This document shows, piece after piece, positions 15,530 to 23,800 of a stretch of DNA of 64,000 nucleotides. The stretch's first letter is position 1. The number at the start of each line of letters is the position of its first letter. The position numbers and the translations under genes were made by a program. Source of the DNA: Streptomyces spinosisporus (lineage in GTDB: Bacteria > Actinomycetota > Actinomycetes > Streptomycetales > Streptomycetaceae); NCBI RefSeq assembly GCF_022698145.1, contig NZ_JALDAX010000009.1, forward strand, positions 186,001 to 250,000, read 5' to 3'. Below the pieces are notes generated by a model. It ran no database searches, had not been told where the DNA came from, and saw only the letters and a list, made by a program, of their open reading frames with translations.

Positions 15530-16288
15530 CTACGTCTGCCGGTCTGTGGCGCCGTGCCCGTTTGTGGGGTCGTGCGGGTTTGACTTGCTCTCGGGTGCCG
15601 CTCGCTTCGGCGGATTGCTCCGTTCGTCCGGCTCCTCGCCCGTGGCGAAGAAGCGGGACAGGTCGGTATCGCCGGTTTCGGTGGTGGCTGTGGGGCTGTC
15701 CGGTGGGACGCCCATGTTCCAGTCGAGGCGGTAGCGCTCGAAGAGTTCGGCTCGCAGGGTGGTGATCGACATGGGGACGTTCGGCAGCACCATGGCGTAG
15801 ACCGCGCCCATCAGCAGGGAGCGCAGCATCGGGTAGTCCACGTCGACGTTCTGCGAACCCTGCCGGGCGACGACGTCCCGCAGCAGCTCGGCGAGGCGCT
15901 TCTGCTCCGGGCACTGTACGAAGCCCTCCGCCTGCAGCAGCCCGGCCATGTGCTGCCGCATCAGTACCGGCCGGTCCCGGCCCAGGCTCAGAATCGCGTC
16001 GATGGCGCGAGCCATCCGCTCCCGGCCGTCCTCGCTGCGCGGCTCCCGCTCCACCGCCTCCTCCAGCGTGCGGTGCATCAGCCGGTGCACCGCGGACTGG
16101 ACGAGCTGGCGCTTTCCGGGGAAGTAGTACGACACCAGCCCGCGCGCCGACCCGGCCCTGTCCGCGATGTCGCCGAGTGTCGTCGCCTCGTACCCGCGCT
16201 CACCGACCAGCTCCACGGCCGCCTGCAGGAGCCGCTCCCGGGAACGTCTCCGCAACTCTTCATTGACCGAGGCGCTGCGCGGGGACAT
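15530..16288 (-). CDS. TetR/AcrR-family regulator
   Basis: This 252-residue protein has a canonical TetR DNA-binding domain at about residues 14-60 (RERLLQAAVELVGERGYEAT, then IADRAGSARGLVSYYFPGKR). A ligand domain of about 130 residues follows, then an unusually long acidic/polar tail of some 50 residues (TETGDTDLSRFF... PTNGHG) that the family does not normally have. A 19-base imperfect palindrome lies 16 bases upstream of its start, consistent with autoregulation. The target genes are not evident from the neighbours, since the rightward DUF2630 gene is 300 bases away. Confidence 0.86.
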   Translation of the reverse strand: MSPRSASVNEELRRRSRERLLQAAVELVGERGYEATTLGDIADRAGSARGLVSYYFPGKRQLVQSAVHRLMHRTLEEAVEREPRSEDGRERMARAIDAILSLGRDRPVLMRQHMAGLLQAEGFVQCPEQKRLAELLRDVVARQGSQNVDVDYPMLRSLLMGAVYAMVLPNVPMSITTLRAELFERYRLDWNMGVPPDSPTATTETGDTDLSRFFATGEEPDERSNPPKRAAPESKSNPHDPTNGHGATDRQT

Positions 16289-16303
16289 GCTGTAACTCCT
16301 GCG

Positions 16304-16322
16304 TTGACTGGCTGCCAGCCAA
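16304..16322. promoter_or_regulatory. TTGACTGG-CTG-CCAGCCAA palindrome upstream of TetR gene
   Basis: Eight-base arms match at 7 of 8 positions around a 3-base centre. The site lies 16-34 bases before the regulator start, so it is a likely autoregulatory operator. Confidence 0.55.
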
Positions 16323-16495
16323 CTATACTCATCAGCGTCCCGATCAGAGCCTCGTAGGTGCTGGTCAGGGCTGCCGTCCGTCTGGGGCGACGCGGGGGAT
16401 CGTCTCAGGCGGACGGTTCTTTCCGCCCCGATGGTGTCCTGAGGCTACTTCTCCGGCCTTCGTACTTCCGTCGCACCACGACCCGAACGTCCCTA

Positions 16496-16566
16496 AAGTG
16501 GGCCTGGCCATCTTCGAAGTGGGCATTGCCGTCTTTGAAGTGGGCTTTGCCGTATGTGAAGTGGCA
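16496..16566 (+). repeat. 21-bp tandem repeat (3 full + partial copies) upstream of DUF2630 gene
   Basis: Units start at 16496, 16517, 16538 and 16559, each beginning AAGTGGGC (the last, partial one AAGTGGC). The unit is about AAGTGGGC(A/T)TTGCCGTCTTTG. The period of 21 equals two helical turns and seven codons. The array ends 28 bases before the DUF2630 start codon. Confidence 0.85.
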
Positions 16567-16594
16567 CGGGTGCCGAGCTGAGGAGGCCTGCGAC

Positions 16595-16843
16595 ATGGAA
16601 CAGGACCAGCAGATCCTGCACAGGATCACGGAGATGGTCGAGGACGAGCGCAAGCTCCGCGCATCCGTGGCGGCGGGGGAGATCGACAGCGCGACGGAAC
16701 GGCAGCGGCTCGACCACCTGGAACGCGAACTCGACCAGTGCTGGGACCTGTTGCGCCAGCGGCGCGCGAAGGCCGAGTTCGGCTCGAACCCGGACGAGGC
16801 GCATGTGCGCCCGTCCTCGCAGGTGGAGGGCTATCAGGGCTGA
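16595..16843 (+). CDS. DUF2630 family protein
   Basis: This 82-residue acidic, helical protein (EQDQQILHRITEMVEDERKL, ERQRLDHLERELDQCWDLLRQRRAK, ending SSQVEGYQG) matches DUF2630, a small actinobacterial family of unknown function. It has heptad-like leucine spacing, so it may form a coiled coil or helical hairpin. ATG 16595 has AGGAGG at good distance. The frame stays open upstream through the whole tandem repeat to a GTG/ATG near 16358, but the ribosome site favours the short form. A short hairpin follows the stop. Confidence 0.83.
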   Translation: MEQDQQILHRITEMVEDERKLRASVAAGEIDSATERQRLDHLERELDQCWDLLRQRRAKAEFGSNPDEAHVRPSSQVEGYQG

Positions 16844-16861
16844 CGGGGCGGCCCCGCCCCG
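16844..16861. terminator. Short GC hairpin after DUF2630
   Basis: CGGGGC (16844-16849) pairs with GCCCCG (16856-16861) around six bases, in the 30-base gap between convergent genes. It is weak but well placed. Confidence 0.4.
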
Positions 16862-16873
16862 TTCCCTCCCGGA

Positions 16874-17563
16874 TCAGTCCACCAGCTCCAGCACCCCACG
16901 CAACCCGTCCGGCCGCTCCTCGGCCGGCAGATGGTCCACGAAGTGCACCCGGCACCCGAGCGCCGACGCGCCGCCGTCCGCCCGCCGGTCGTCCCCGACC
17001 ATCAGGGTCTGCCGGGGCTCGGCTCCGAGCGCCTCGCAGGCGACCGTGAACAGCCGTGGGTCGGGCTTCTGGATGCCGTGTTCGTACGACAGGACGTAGG
17101 TGTCCACGTACCGGTCCAGGCCGTGCTCGCGGAAGACCGGGCGCAGATCCCAGCCGATGTTGCTCACCACGCCGATGCCGATCCCGCGTTCGCGCAGCGC
17201 GCGCAGCACCTCGGGGGCGTCGGGGTAGGGGGACCACGCGGGCGGCGTCATGTGCCGGTCGTACAGCGCGTCGTACAACGCCGGGTCGGGGAGCGGTACT
17301 TGCCGGGCGGCTGCGGTGTAGGCGCTCCGGTGCAGCTCGGAGCTCTGGTCCCGGATCGCCCACATCTCGGCCAGCTCCGCGGGCAGTTGCTCCGGCGGCG
17401 CCCCACCGGGCAGTGCTCCCGCCACGTGCAGGGCCTTCGCCGTCCGGCTCAACTCCGGTTCCGGGAGCGTGATCCCGGCCTCGTCCAGCACCGCGCGCAG
17501 CCAGGACTCGGTGGACTCGATGCGGAACAGGGTGCCGGAGAAGTCGAACAGGACAGCCGTCAT
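16874..17563 (-). CDS. HAD-superfamily hydrolase with serine in motif I
   Basis: This 229-residue protein has the HAD layout: motif I LFDFSGTLF at residues 5-13, motif II VVSNIG, motif III lysine in QKPDP and motif IV VGDD. Standard HAD phosphatases have DxDGT in motif I; here the second aspartate, the usual general acid, is serine. The nucleophilic first Asp remains. A helical cap of about 90 residues sits between motifs I and II. Activity could be a phosphatase with altered chemistry or a different HAD reaction. The neighbouring PAP2 gene is on the same strand, but they are 73 bases apart. Confidence 0.83.
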   Translation of the reverse strand: MTAVLFDFSGTLFRIESTESWLRAVLDEAGITLPEPELSRTAKALHVAGALPGGAPPEQLPAELAEMWAIRDQSSELHRSAYTAAARQVPLPDPALYDALYDRHMTPPAWSPYPDAPEVLRALRERGIGIGVVSNIGWDLRPVFREHGLDRYVDTYVLSYEHGIQKPDPRLFTVACEALGAEPRQTLMVGDDRRADGGASALGCRVHFVDHLPAEERPDGLRGVLELVD

Positions 17564-17636
17564 GTGTGGATCTTACGTGGCGGTCCACCGGCGGTCGGCA
17601 GGAGTGCCGGAGCACGGGTGCCCGGTGTGGACCTGC

Positions 17637-18308
17637 TCACGGCTGCCGGCGCCGGTGGACCAGCACGGCCGCCACCACGACCGTCGCCCCCAGCAGCCAT
17701 CCGCCCAGCACGTCGGAGGGCCAGTGCACGCCCAGCCACACGCGCGTGAAACCCACCCCGAGCACGGAGACCACCGCCACTGTCAGCGCCGTACGCCACA
17801 CCGCGCGGCCGGGGCGCCGGCGGTACAGCAGCCACAGCAGCAGACCGCAGACGATCGTGGCGGTCATCGCGTGCCCGGAGGGGTAGGCGGCGTAGTGGGC
17901 CGAGTCGACGGGGTCGCGCCAGACGGGGCGCGGGCGGTCGACGGCCGCCTTGAGGCCCTGCTGCAGCAGATTGCCGGCCGCCACGGTGATCGCCAGCCAC
18001 AGCGCCGTCCACCGGTCCGACCGCCGCCACACCAGCCCGACCACGGCGACCGCGCACACCAGCCGCATCGTCCAGGGGTCCCAGACCCAGTCCGTCAGGA
18101 TGCGGAACACATGGGTGAGGCCGGGTTCGTCGACGGCCCAGCGATGGGTGGTGCGGGCGATGTCGCCGTCGGCACCGGTCAGCGGGTGCCACCGGACCGC
18201 GACGAGGGTCAGCAGCAGCGCGGAGCACGCCACGAGCGCGGCGGCGACACGAGCGGTGGTGCGCTGGTCCGGTGGGCCTGGCGGGGATGCGACGGGCGGG
18301 CGGTGCAT
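17637..18308 (-). CDS. PAP2-family membrane phosphatase
   Basis: This 223-residue protein has five or six hydrophobic helices and the three PAP2 motifs: KAAVDRPRP, YPSGHAM, and TRVWLGVHWPSD with the catalytic histidine. Such enzymes dephosphorylate lipid phosphates such as undecaprenyl diphosphate or phosphatidate at the membrane surface. Motifs are intact, so it should be active. The substrate is not predictable from context. It lies between a HAD hydrolase and an M56 peptidase, all leftward. Confidence 0.9.
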   Translation of the reverse strand: MHRPPVASPPGPPDQRTTARVAAALVACSALLLTLVAVRWHPLTGADGDIARTTHRWAVDEPGLTHVFRILTDWVWDPWTMRLVCAVAVVGLVWRRSDRWTALWLAITVAAGNLLQQGLKAAVDRPRPVWRDPVDSAHYAAYPSGHAMTATIVCGLLLWLLYRRRPGRAVWRTALTVAVVSVLGVGFTRVWLGVHWPSDVLGGWLLGATVVVAAVLVHRRRQP

Positions 18309-18363
18309 GTACCGATCCTCGCCGACCGGTGGGGCGCGAGGCGAATGTCCGCGCGATCCGCTG

Positions 18364-19299
18364 CTATCCGAGCGCCCGCAGCCCCGGTACGAGCGTCACC
18401 AGGACCGGCACCACGGGCGCCAGCGCGGCGGTCGCCGTCAGTCCCAGCCGCCGGACCGGAGGGAGCCGGTCGGGCGCGCTGAGCAGCCGGTGCACCCGCT
18501 GCGGCACATGCGCCTGTGCCGTGGGGGAGGGGCCGAACACGCCCCGGTCCTCGTTCAGTTCGACGAGCGCGAGCGCGGTCGTCAGCCGGCCGTGGCGGCG
18601 GGAGGCCATGTCGTCGGCGGCGAGTTCCACCAGGCGGTGCATCTCGTCACGGAACGCCGCGAACACCGGCACCTGCGGGAACCCGCCCGCCAGCGCGTCC
18701 GAGCAGTGCAGCAGCCAGTCGTGCCGGGCCTGCGCATGGCCCTGCTCGTGCGCGAGTACGGCGTCCAGTTGCCGGCCCTTCAGACGGCGCAGCGCGGCGG
18801 TGGTGACGACGAGCTGAGGTGCCGCACCGGGCAGCCACCAGGCATCCGGCCGCTCGCCCTCCAGCACGACGAGCCGGCCGCTCGCGGGCTCCTCGCCGGG
18901 CAACAGCGGTGCGCGGAGCCGGAGTTCGGCCCGGCGTCGGCGACGACGCGCACGCGCCCCCACGACCTCGCGGACCAGCATCGCCCCGCTCCACACCCCG
19001 GCGCAGGCGAGCGTCACGGCGGTCGCCGCGGCCCAGGGCCCGGTGGCACCGAGCGCGTACGCGTCCACGACCCCGTGCGGTGCCCGGGCGAACACATGGT
19101 CGCGCACCGCCTGCCAGGCCGCTGCGGCGCTGAGCGTCATCGACAGCGCACAGCACAGCAGGACGGCCGCCACCACGCACTGCCACACCCACAGCGCGAC
19201 CACCGGTTCACGGTCCGGCCAGTCGGCCAGGGCGAGCAGCCGAGGGGCGCCGACGGCGGTCAGCGCGCCGAGCAGCAGCAGTGCCGCGGCAACCATCAT
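18364..19299 (-). CDS. M56-family membrane metallopeptidase (BlaR1-like protease domain)
   Basis: This 311-residue protein has four or so hydrophobic helices and a cytoplasmic zinc protease motif HEQGH (in VLAHEQGHAQARHD) with a downstream ELAADDMA segment. That pattern is the M56 family, which includes BlaR1/MecR1. It has no beta-lactam sensor domain. ATG 19299 (MMVAAALL) has GGGTGAT upstream and starts right at the first helix. In Streptomyces these genes usually follow a BlaI/MecI-type repressor gene; none is next to this one, so its substrate is unclear. Confidence 0.87.
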   Translation of the reverse strand: MMVAAALLLLGALTAVGAPRLLALADWPDREPVVALWVWQCVVAAVLLCCALSMTLSAAAAWQAVRDHVFARAPHGVVDAYALGATGPWAAATAVTLACAGVWSGAMLVREVVGARARRRRRRAELRLRAPLLPGEEPASGRLVVLEGERPDAWWLPGAAPQLVVTTAALRRLKGRQLDAVLAHEQGHAQARHDWLLHCSDALAGGFPQVPVFAAFRDEMHRLVELAADDMASRRHGRLTTALALVELNEDRGVFGPSPTAQAHVPQRVHRLLSAPDRLPPVRRLGLTATAALAPVVPVLVTLVPGLRALG

Positions 19300-19361
19300 G
19301 GCGATCACCCTATGAGCGGACACCTGCCCCGGACCCGGTCCGCGACATCAAAGTGACGCAA

Positions 19362-19415
19362 GCAACGGTGGCGCGAGAAACGCCCGTACGTCACGCCACG
19401 CCACGTCACCGTTGC
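19362..19415. repeat. Inverted repeat GCAACGGTG...CACCGTTGC
   Basis: Perfect 9-base arms at 19362-19370 and 19407-19415 are separated by 36 bases in the gap between two leftward genes. It could fold into a long-loop hairpin downstream of DUF5134 or act as a paired binding site. Confidence 0.35.
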
Positions 19416-19446
19416 GAGAAGCCCGTCCCCTCACGGCGTGATCGGC

Positions 19447-19989
19447 TCACAGCGTGATCAGCATCGCCACCATCGCGATCCCCATCGACAGCCGGCACGC
19501 CTTCGCCAGCTCGGGCCGGTCGCCCCACCCGAGGGTTCCGCCGCCCGCGGCCACCGGTAGGAGCCGGACGCCCGACAGCAGCACGTAGCCCGTGAAGTAG
19601 AGCAGGAGCGCCCCGGTCACCAGCGGCACCCCGGACGTCGTGCCGTGCGCGGCGTGGTGTCCGGCGGACGTAGCCATCACGACCGCCATGTAGACCATGG
19701 CCGCGGTGCCCACCAGGTGGTGCAGATGCCGCGCGTTCGTCCGTGCCGCCCACAGGGCGCGCAGTGCGGCGGCGCCGAAGATCGCGGCGTACAGGGGCCA
19801 GGCCCAGGTCGGCGGGCTGAACACGGCGGCGGGCACGGCCATCGCGGCCATGCCGAAGCCCATCAGCGCCTCACCGCCGGCCGATCTGCGCTGCTCCGCG
19901 ACGCTGCTGCGCATCCGCAGCAGACAGTAGGCCCCGGTCGCCGCGCACAGCGCGACCAGCAGCCAGCCGGGCGAAGCCGGTCCGTGCAC
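19447..19989 (-). CDS. DUF5134 membrane protein
   Basis: This 180-residue protein has about five hydrophobic helices and several histidines near helix ends (ARHLHHLVGTAAMVYMAVVM, SAGHHAAHG). The sequence pattern matches DUF5134, an actinobacterial membrane family of unknown function. The histidines could bind a metal; that is inference. GTG 19989 is chosen because GAGGAGG lies six bases upstream; the frame extends further but without a ribosome site. It diverges from the FUSC transporter gene. Confidence 0.82.
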   Translation of the reverse strand: MHGPASPGWLLVALCAATGAYCLLRMRSSVAEQRRSAGGEALMGFGMAAMAVPAAVFSPPTWAWPLYAAIFGAAALRALWAARTNARHLHHLVGTAAMVYMAVVMATSAGHHAAHGTTSGVPLVTGALLLYFTGYVLLSGVRLLPVAAGGGTLGWGDRPELAKACRLSMGIAMVAMLITL

Positions 19990-20209
19990 ACGCACCTCCT
20001 CGCTCGACGGGAATCGGCACCAGAGTCGTCGTGGTCGACAGTCGGTGGTTGCCCACGCGGCGCGGCGCGCATACGAGCGCACGGAGGTACACGGGGAGCA
20101 TTCGAGGGGGCACGGTCGGTGAGCTGGGGTGGGTGCGCCGAGGTCGCCGTGAGCGCTGAAGCGAGCTGCATTTCTTTCACGAGTAAAACACCTGTTAATG
20201 TTATGTCAC

Positions 20210-21871
20210 ATGACCCCAGCGACCTCCGCCCCCGCCACGGCCCACCCCCCGCACCCCCGCCGCCTCCCCCTCTCCGGCATCCTCCGCCTCGGCCGCCCCG
20301 CGGACATCTGGTTCAAGCCCGCCCTGAGCGTGGTCGCCTCGGTCGCTCCGCCGAATCTGACGTTGCTGGCCCTCGGCCGGCTCGATCTGGCGATGTACAC
20401 GATGGCCGGATCCCTCTGCGCGCTCTACGCCCACAACCGCCCCTACGGCGCCCGGGCCCGGGTCCTGGCCCGAGTGATCCTCGGCATGGTCGGCGGCCTC
20501 GCGGTCTGCCTGGTCACCGCCTCGCTCACCGGCAACGCGGTCGTCCTCGTCACCGTCGGGGCGCTGCTGGCCGCGCTGCACAAGGCGCTGTGCGACGCGA
20601 CCCGCGTCGGGCCGCCCGGCAATATCGTGCTGACCTTCATCACCTCCGCCTCCCTCTTCGTGCCGCAGACCCTCGGGCAGGTCCCGGGCCATCTCGCCCT
20701 GGCCGCCGCGGCGGGCGTGTGGTCCTGGCTCGTGGGCATGGCGCCCGGCCTGCTGCGTCCGCACGGCCCGGAGCGCCGGGCCACCGCGGGCGCCCTGAAC
20801 GCCACCGCCGCGTACGCCGCGAACGGCACCGAGGACGGCCGCTCCCGCGCCGCCGCGGCCGCCGCCGTCCAGGCCGGCTGGCACTCGCTCCTGGCCGCCC
20901 GCGACTCCCGCATCCGACGCGGCCTCGAACGGCTCGTCGTCCGCGCCGAGGTCGCCCTCGCCGCCCCCTCCGACACCGAACCGGAGCAACTGCGCACCTG
21001 GGCAGGCCGGTTGACCGGCACCGGGCCCGTCCCGGAGGTCCACGACCCGGCGGCCGCGGGCGAGCTCCTCGGCGTGGACGCCGAACTCGCCGCCCCGGCC
21101 GCACCGTTGCGGGCACGCCTCGGCGCGCTCGCCCCCATCGCCGTACGTACCGCCCTGGGCTGCGCCCTCGCGGGGTACGCCTCCCTCGCCCTCGGCATCG
21201 GCCGCCCCTACTGGGCGCTGGTCACCGCGGCCTCGCTCTACCAGGCCAACCTCGCCCTCACCTGGACCCGAGGCGTCCAGCGCGTCGTCGGCAACCTCCT
21301 CGGCGTGCTCCTCTTCGCCGCCGTCGTGCCGCTCGCCCACCTCGGCCCGGCCGCCCTCGTGCTGTGCTGCCTCGCCTTCAACTTCGGCGCCGAGGCACTG
21401 ATCGGCCGCAACTACTGGCTCGGCACCGTCTGCGTGACCCCGATGGCGCTGCTCATCACCGAGTTCAGCGGATTCCAGGAGCCCGGACTGCTGATCACCG
21501 AGCGGGCCGTGGACACCGTCGTCGGCGCGCTCGTCGGCTTCCTCGCCGCGGTCGCCGTCACCAACCGGCGCGCGGGCGACCGCGTCGAGCACGCCCTGGC
21601 CGCGGCCGAACGCGCCCGCGAACACGCCGCCCGGCTGCTGGCCGAGGCCGCTCCCGCGCCCGCAGCCGTGGAGTCCGCCCGCCGTGCCCTCGCCGCCGCC
21701 CTGGCCGAGCTGCGCGCCACCGTCGACGCCGCGTCCGGCGAGTGGTGGCAGCGCGCCCTGCCCCAGGAGCGGGTGGTGCGCGCCGAGCAGGCCGGACACC
21801 GTACCCTCGCGGCTACGGCACGGCACCAGAGGTCGCGCCGGAGCGGCGAAACGGAGGGCGTACGGCCATGA
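20210..21871 (+). CDS. FUSC-family membrane transporter / aromatic-acid exporter-like protein
   Basis: This 553-residue protein has an N-terminal bundle of hydrophobic helices (about residues 25-180), a soluble middle and a second hydrophobic block with the FUSC core motif (GRPYWALVTAAS, GVQRVVGNLLGVLLFA). The C-terminus is a basic/alanine-rich helix. FUSC proteins are linked to efflux of aromatic acids or drugs. The start ATG 20210 has no ribosome site and may be leaderless. It overlaps the MarR gene by ATGA (21868-21871), so the two are coupled, and MarR probably controls it. The A/T-rich leader contains the imperfect dyad AACA-CC-TGTT. Confidence 0.86.
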   Translation: MTPATSAPATAHPPHPRRLPLSGILRLGRPADIWFKPALSVVASVAPPNLTLLALGRLDLAMYTMAGSLCALYAHNRPYGARARVLARVILGMVGGLAVCLVTASLTGNAVVLVTVGALLAALHKALCDATRVGPPGNIVLTFITSASLFVPQTLGQVPGHLALAAAAGVWSWLVGMAPGLLRPHGPERRATAGALNATAAYAANGTEDGRSRAAAAAAVQAGWHSLLAARDSRIRRGLERLVVRAEVALAAPSDTEPEQLRTWAGRLTGTGPVPEVHDPAAAGELLGVDAELAAPAAPLRARLGALAPIAVRTALGCALAGYASLALGIGRPYWALVTAASLYQANLALTWTRGVQRVVGNLLGVLLFAAVVPLAHLGPAALVLCCLAFNFGAEALIGRNYWLGTVCVTPMALLITEFSGFQEPGLLITERAVDTVVGALVGFLAAVAVTNRRAGDRVEHALAAAERAREHAARLLAEAAPAPAAVESARRALAAALAELRATVDAASGEWWQRALPQERVVRAEQAGHRTLAATARHQRSRRSGETEGVRP

Positions 21872-22410
21872 CGGCACCGAGCGGTCGGCAGGCGGGGGCG
21901 AGCAGGGGCGACGACACCGTCTCCGCGGTCGTCCGGCAGTGGCGTGCCGTCCACCCCGATCTCGACACCGGCCCCATGGAGATCATCGGCCGTATCAACC
22001 GCTGCGCCGCCCTGCTGCAGCAGGCCGAGGACGCCCCTCTGCGCCGGGCGGGCCTCAGCCGCCCCGAGTTCGACCTGCTGGGCGCGCTGCGCCGCACCGG
22101 CCACGAGCTGACCCCGGGCGAGCTGGCCCGCGAGACCTTCTCCTCGGGCGCCGCCGTGACCAAGCGGCTCAAGCAGCTGACCGAGCGCGGCCTGGTGGAG
22201 CGACGCGGCGACACCCGTGACCGCCGCGTCGCCCACCTCCGCCTCACGGACGCCGGCCGCGAACTCGTCGACGGCATCCTCCCCGAGCAGCTCACCTACG
22301 AGACCGCCGTCCTCGCCGTACTCGACCCGAAGGGCCAGGGCGAACTGGCCGGCCTGCTCGGCGAGTTGCTGGGCCGCCTCGAAGGCACCCTGGGCGCGAT
22401 CCGCGTGTGA
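21868..22410 (+). CDS. MarR-family regulator
   Basis: This 180-residue winged-helix protein has LSRPEFDLLGALRRTG, ELTPGELARETFSSGAAVTKR (recognition helix) and the wing motif RRGDTRDRRVAHLRLT, all MarR signatures. It is translated from the ATGA overlap with the FUSC transporter gene, with GGAGGG upstream. The local arrangement suggests that it responds to a phenolic or drug-like ligand and controls the transporter operon. Confidence 0.9.
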   Translation: MTAPSGRQAGASRGDDTVSAVVRQWRAVHPDLDTGPMEIIGRINRCAALLQQAEDAPLRRAGLSRPEFDLLGALRRTGHELTPGELARETFSSGAAVTKRLKQLTERGLVERRGDTRDRRVAHLRLTDAGRELVDGILPEQLTYETAVLAVLDPKGQGELAGLLGELLGRLEGTLGAIRV

Positions 22411-22479
22411 ACGGGTGGGGCGCGACGCCACAGCGCCGTATCGTGACCGGACACGCTTGCCGAACAGGGGGATCGGATC

Positions 22480-22773
22480 GTGCAGTTCACGTTCGCCGGC
22501 CGGGTGATCGAGTGGCGGGGCCCGGCGCCCTACTACTACCTGCCGGTGCCGGACGAGGAGTCGGCGGACATCCGTGAGGTCGCGGCGATGGCCACGTACG
22601 GCTGGGGTGTGATCCCGGTCCTCGCGCGGATCGGCGACACCGACTTCGAGACCTCGCTCTTCCCCAGAGACGGCGGCTATCTGCTGCCGCTGAAGGCCGC
22701 CGTCCGCAGGCCGCGGCAGATCACGGCGGGCGACGAGATCACCGTCGAGATGACGGTCAGGCTGCGGGGCTGA
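22480..22773 (+). CDS. DUF1905 domain protein
   Basis: This 97-residue protein begins FTFAGRVIEWRGPAPYYYLPVP and continues to YGWGVIPVLARIG and LPLKAAVRRP, matching DUF1905, a small beta-barrel family. GTG 22480 follows GGGGGATCGG. No catalytic residues are known for the family. It lies 69 bases after the MarR gene and may be in the same transcript, but no functional link is evident. Confidence 0.85.
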   Translation: MQFTFAGRVIEWRGPAPYYYLPVPDEESADIREVAAMATYGWGVIPVLARIGDTDFETSLFPRDGGYLLPLKAAVRRPRQITAGDEITVEMTVRLRG

Positions 22774-22876
22774 GCGCGATACCCGCTCGCGCCCGGGGCG
22801 GCGTCCGTCATACGCTCGCTCCGTACCGCACCGCATGGCGGCCTCCAGCTCACCACCCCTGCCCGGAGGTTCCCGT

Positions 22877-23800
22877 ATGTCCGCGCTCACGGTGCGCCCC
22901 TTCCGCCGCGACGACCGCGACCAGCTCACCGAGCTGATCAACGCGCATGTCGCCGCCGTCGTCCCCGGCGTCTCCGTCTCGGTGAACACCGTCCTCAGCG
23001 AACTGGAGCGACAGCCCGAGGAGTTCATCACCGACCCCTGGGTCTGCGAGCGGGTGACGCTCGTCGCCGAGCAGCGCCGTGCCGTCGTGGCCGCCGCCCA
23101 CCTCCTGCGCTACCGCGGTGGTGAGGAGGTCGGCGAGACCTACCGGGACGCCGGAGAGATCGACTGGTTCGTCCACTGGCCGCTGGCGTCCTTCCGGCCG
23201 GACACCGAGGCCGCCGCCGACCGGCTGATGGCCGCGTGCCTGGCCCAGTTCGCCCGCTGGGACGTCCGAGTCCGCCACGCCGACGGCGCCCTGCCCGCCC
23301 CGGTCGTCTACGGCCTGCCCCGCAACTGGCCCCATGTGCGCGCCCTTTACGAGCGGTCCGGCTTCCGCCACACCGGCGACACCGAGGCCATCCTGATCGC
23401 GCGGGTGGCCGACCTGCCGGCGCCGGAACCCCGCGCGGGGCTGAGGTTCGCCCGCACGGTGGGCGAGTGCGGCACCCGTTTCACGGCGTACGACGACGGG
23501 GGAGCCGCGCTCGGCTTCATCGAGGTCGACACCTCACTGAGCCGCCCGGAACGGCACGCCCGCACCGCCGGTCTCGCGGACATCGGCAATCTGCACATCG
23601 AGCGGGCCGCCCACGGGCAGGGTTGGGAACGACACCTCCTCGCCCGGGCGGGCGAGTGGCTGCGTCTGTGCGACGTCGACCGCCTCATCGCCTACGAGTC
23701 CGGCGACGACACAGGGGCGATCGACCTCCTGCTCGGCGCCGGATTCCGGGAGCTGACCCGCACGGACCGCCGCTGGGAGCATCAGATCCCGGGCCGGTAG
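22877..23800 (+). CDS. GNAT-family acetyltransferase with two GNAT-like halves
   Basis: This 307-residue protein is about twice the size of a single GNAT domain. The first half (ALTVRPFRRDDRDQLTEL...) and the second half (residues about 190-300, with DIGNLHIERAAHGQGWERHLLARA) each resemble a GNAT fold. The acetyl-CoA loop is best kept in the second half (HGQGWER), although degenerate compared with Q/RxxGxG/A. ATG 22877 has GGAGG six bases upstream. The substrate is unknown. Its 3' end overlaps the convergent VOC gene by 19 bases. Confidence 0.8.
   Translation: MSALTVRPFRRDDRDQLTELINAHVAAVVPGVSVSVNTVLSELERQPEEFITDPWVCERVTLVAEQRRAVVAAAHLLRYRGGEEVGETYRDAGEIDWFVHWPLASFRPDTEAAADRLMAACLAQFARWDVRVRHADGALPAPVVYGLPRNWPHVRALYERSGFRHTGDTEAILIARVADLPAPEPRAGLRFARTVGECGTRFTAYDDGGAALGFIEVDTSLSRPERHARTAGLADIGNLHIERAAHGQGWERHLLARAGEWLRLCDVDRLIAYESGDDTGAIDLLLGAGFRELTRTDRRWEHQIPGR

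Noticed and set aside
20201..21877. Minus-strand ORF of 558 codons opposite the FUSC gene
   Set aside because: Glycine/arginine-rich shadow frame; the plus frame has membrane helices and FUSC motifs.
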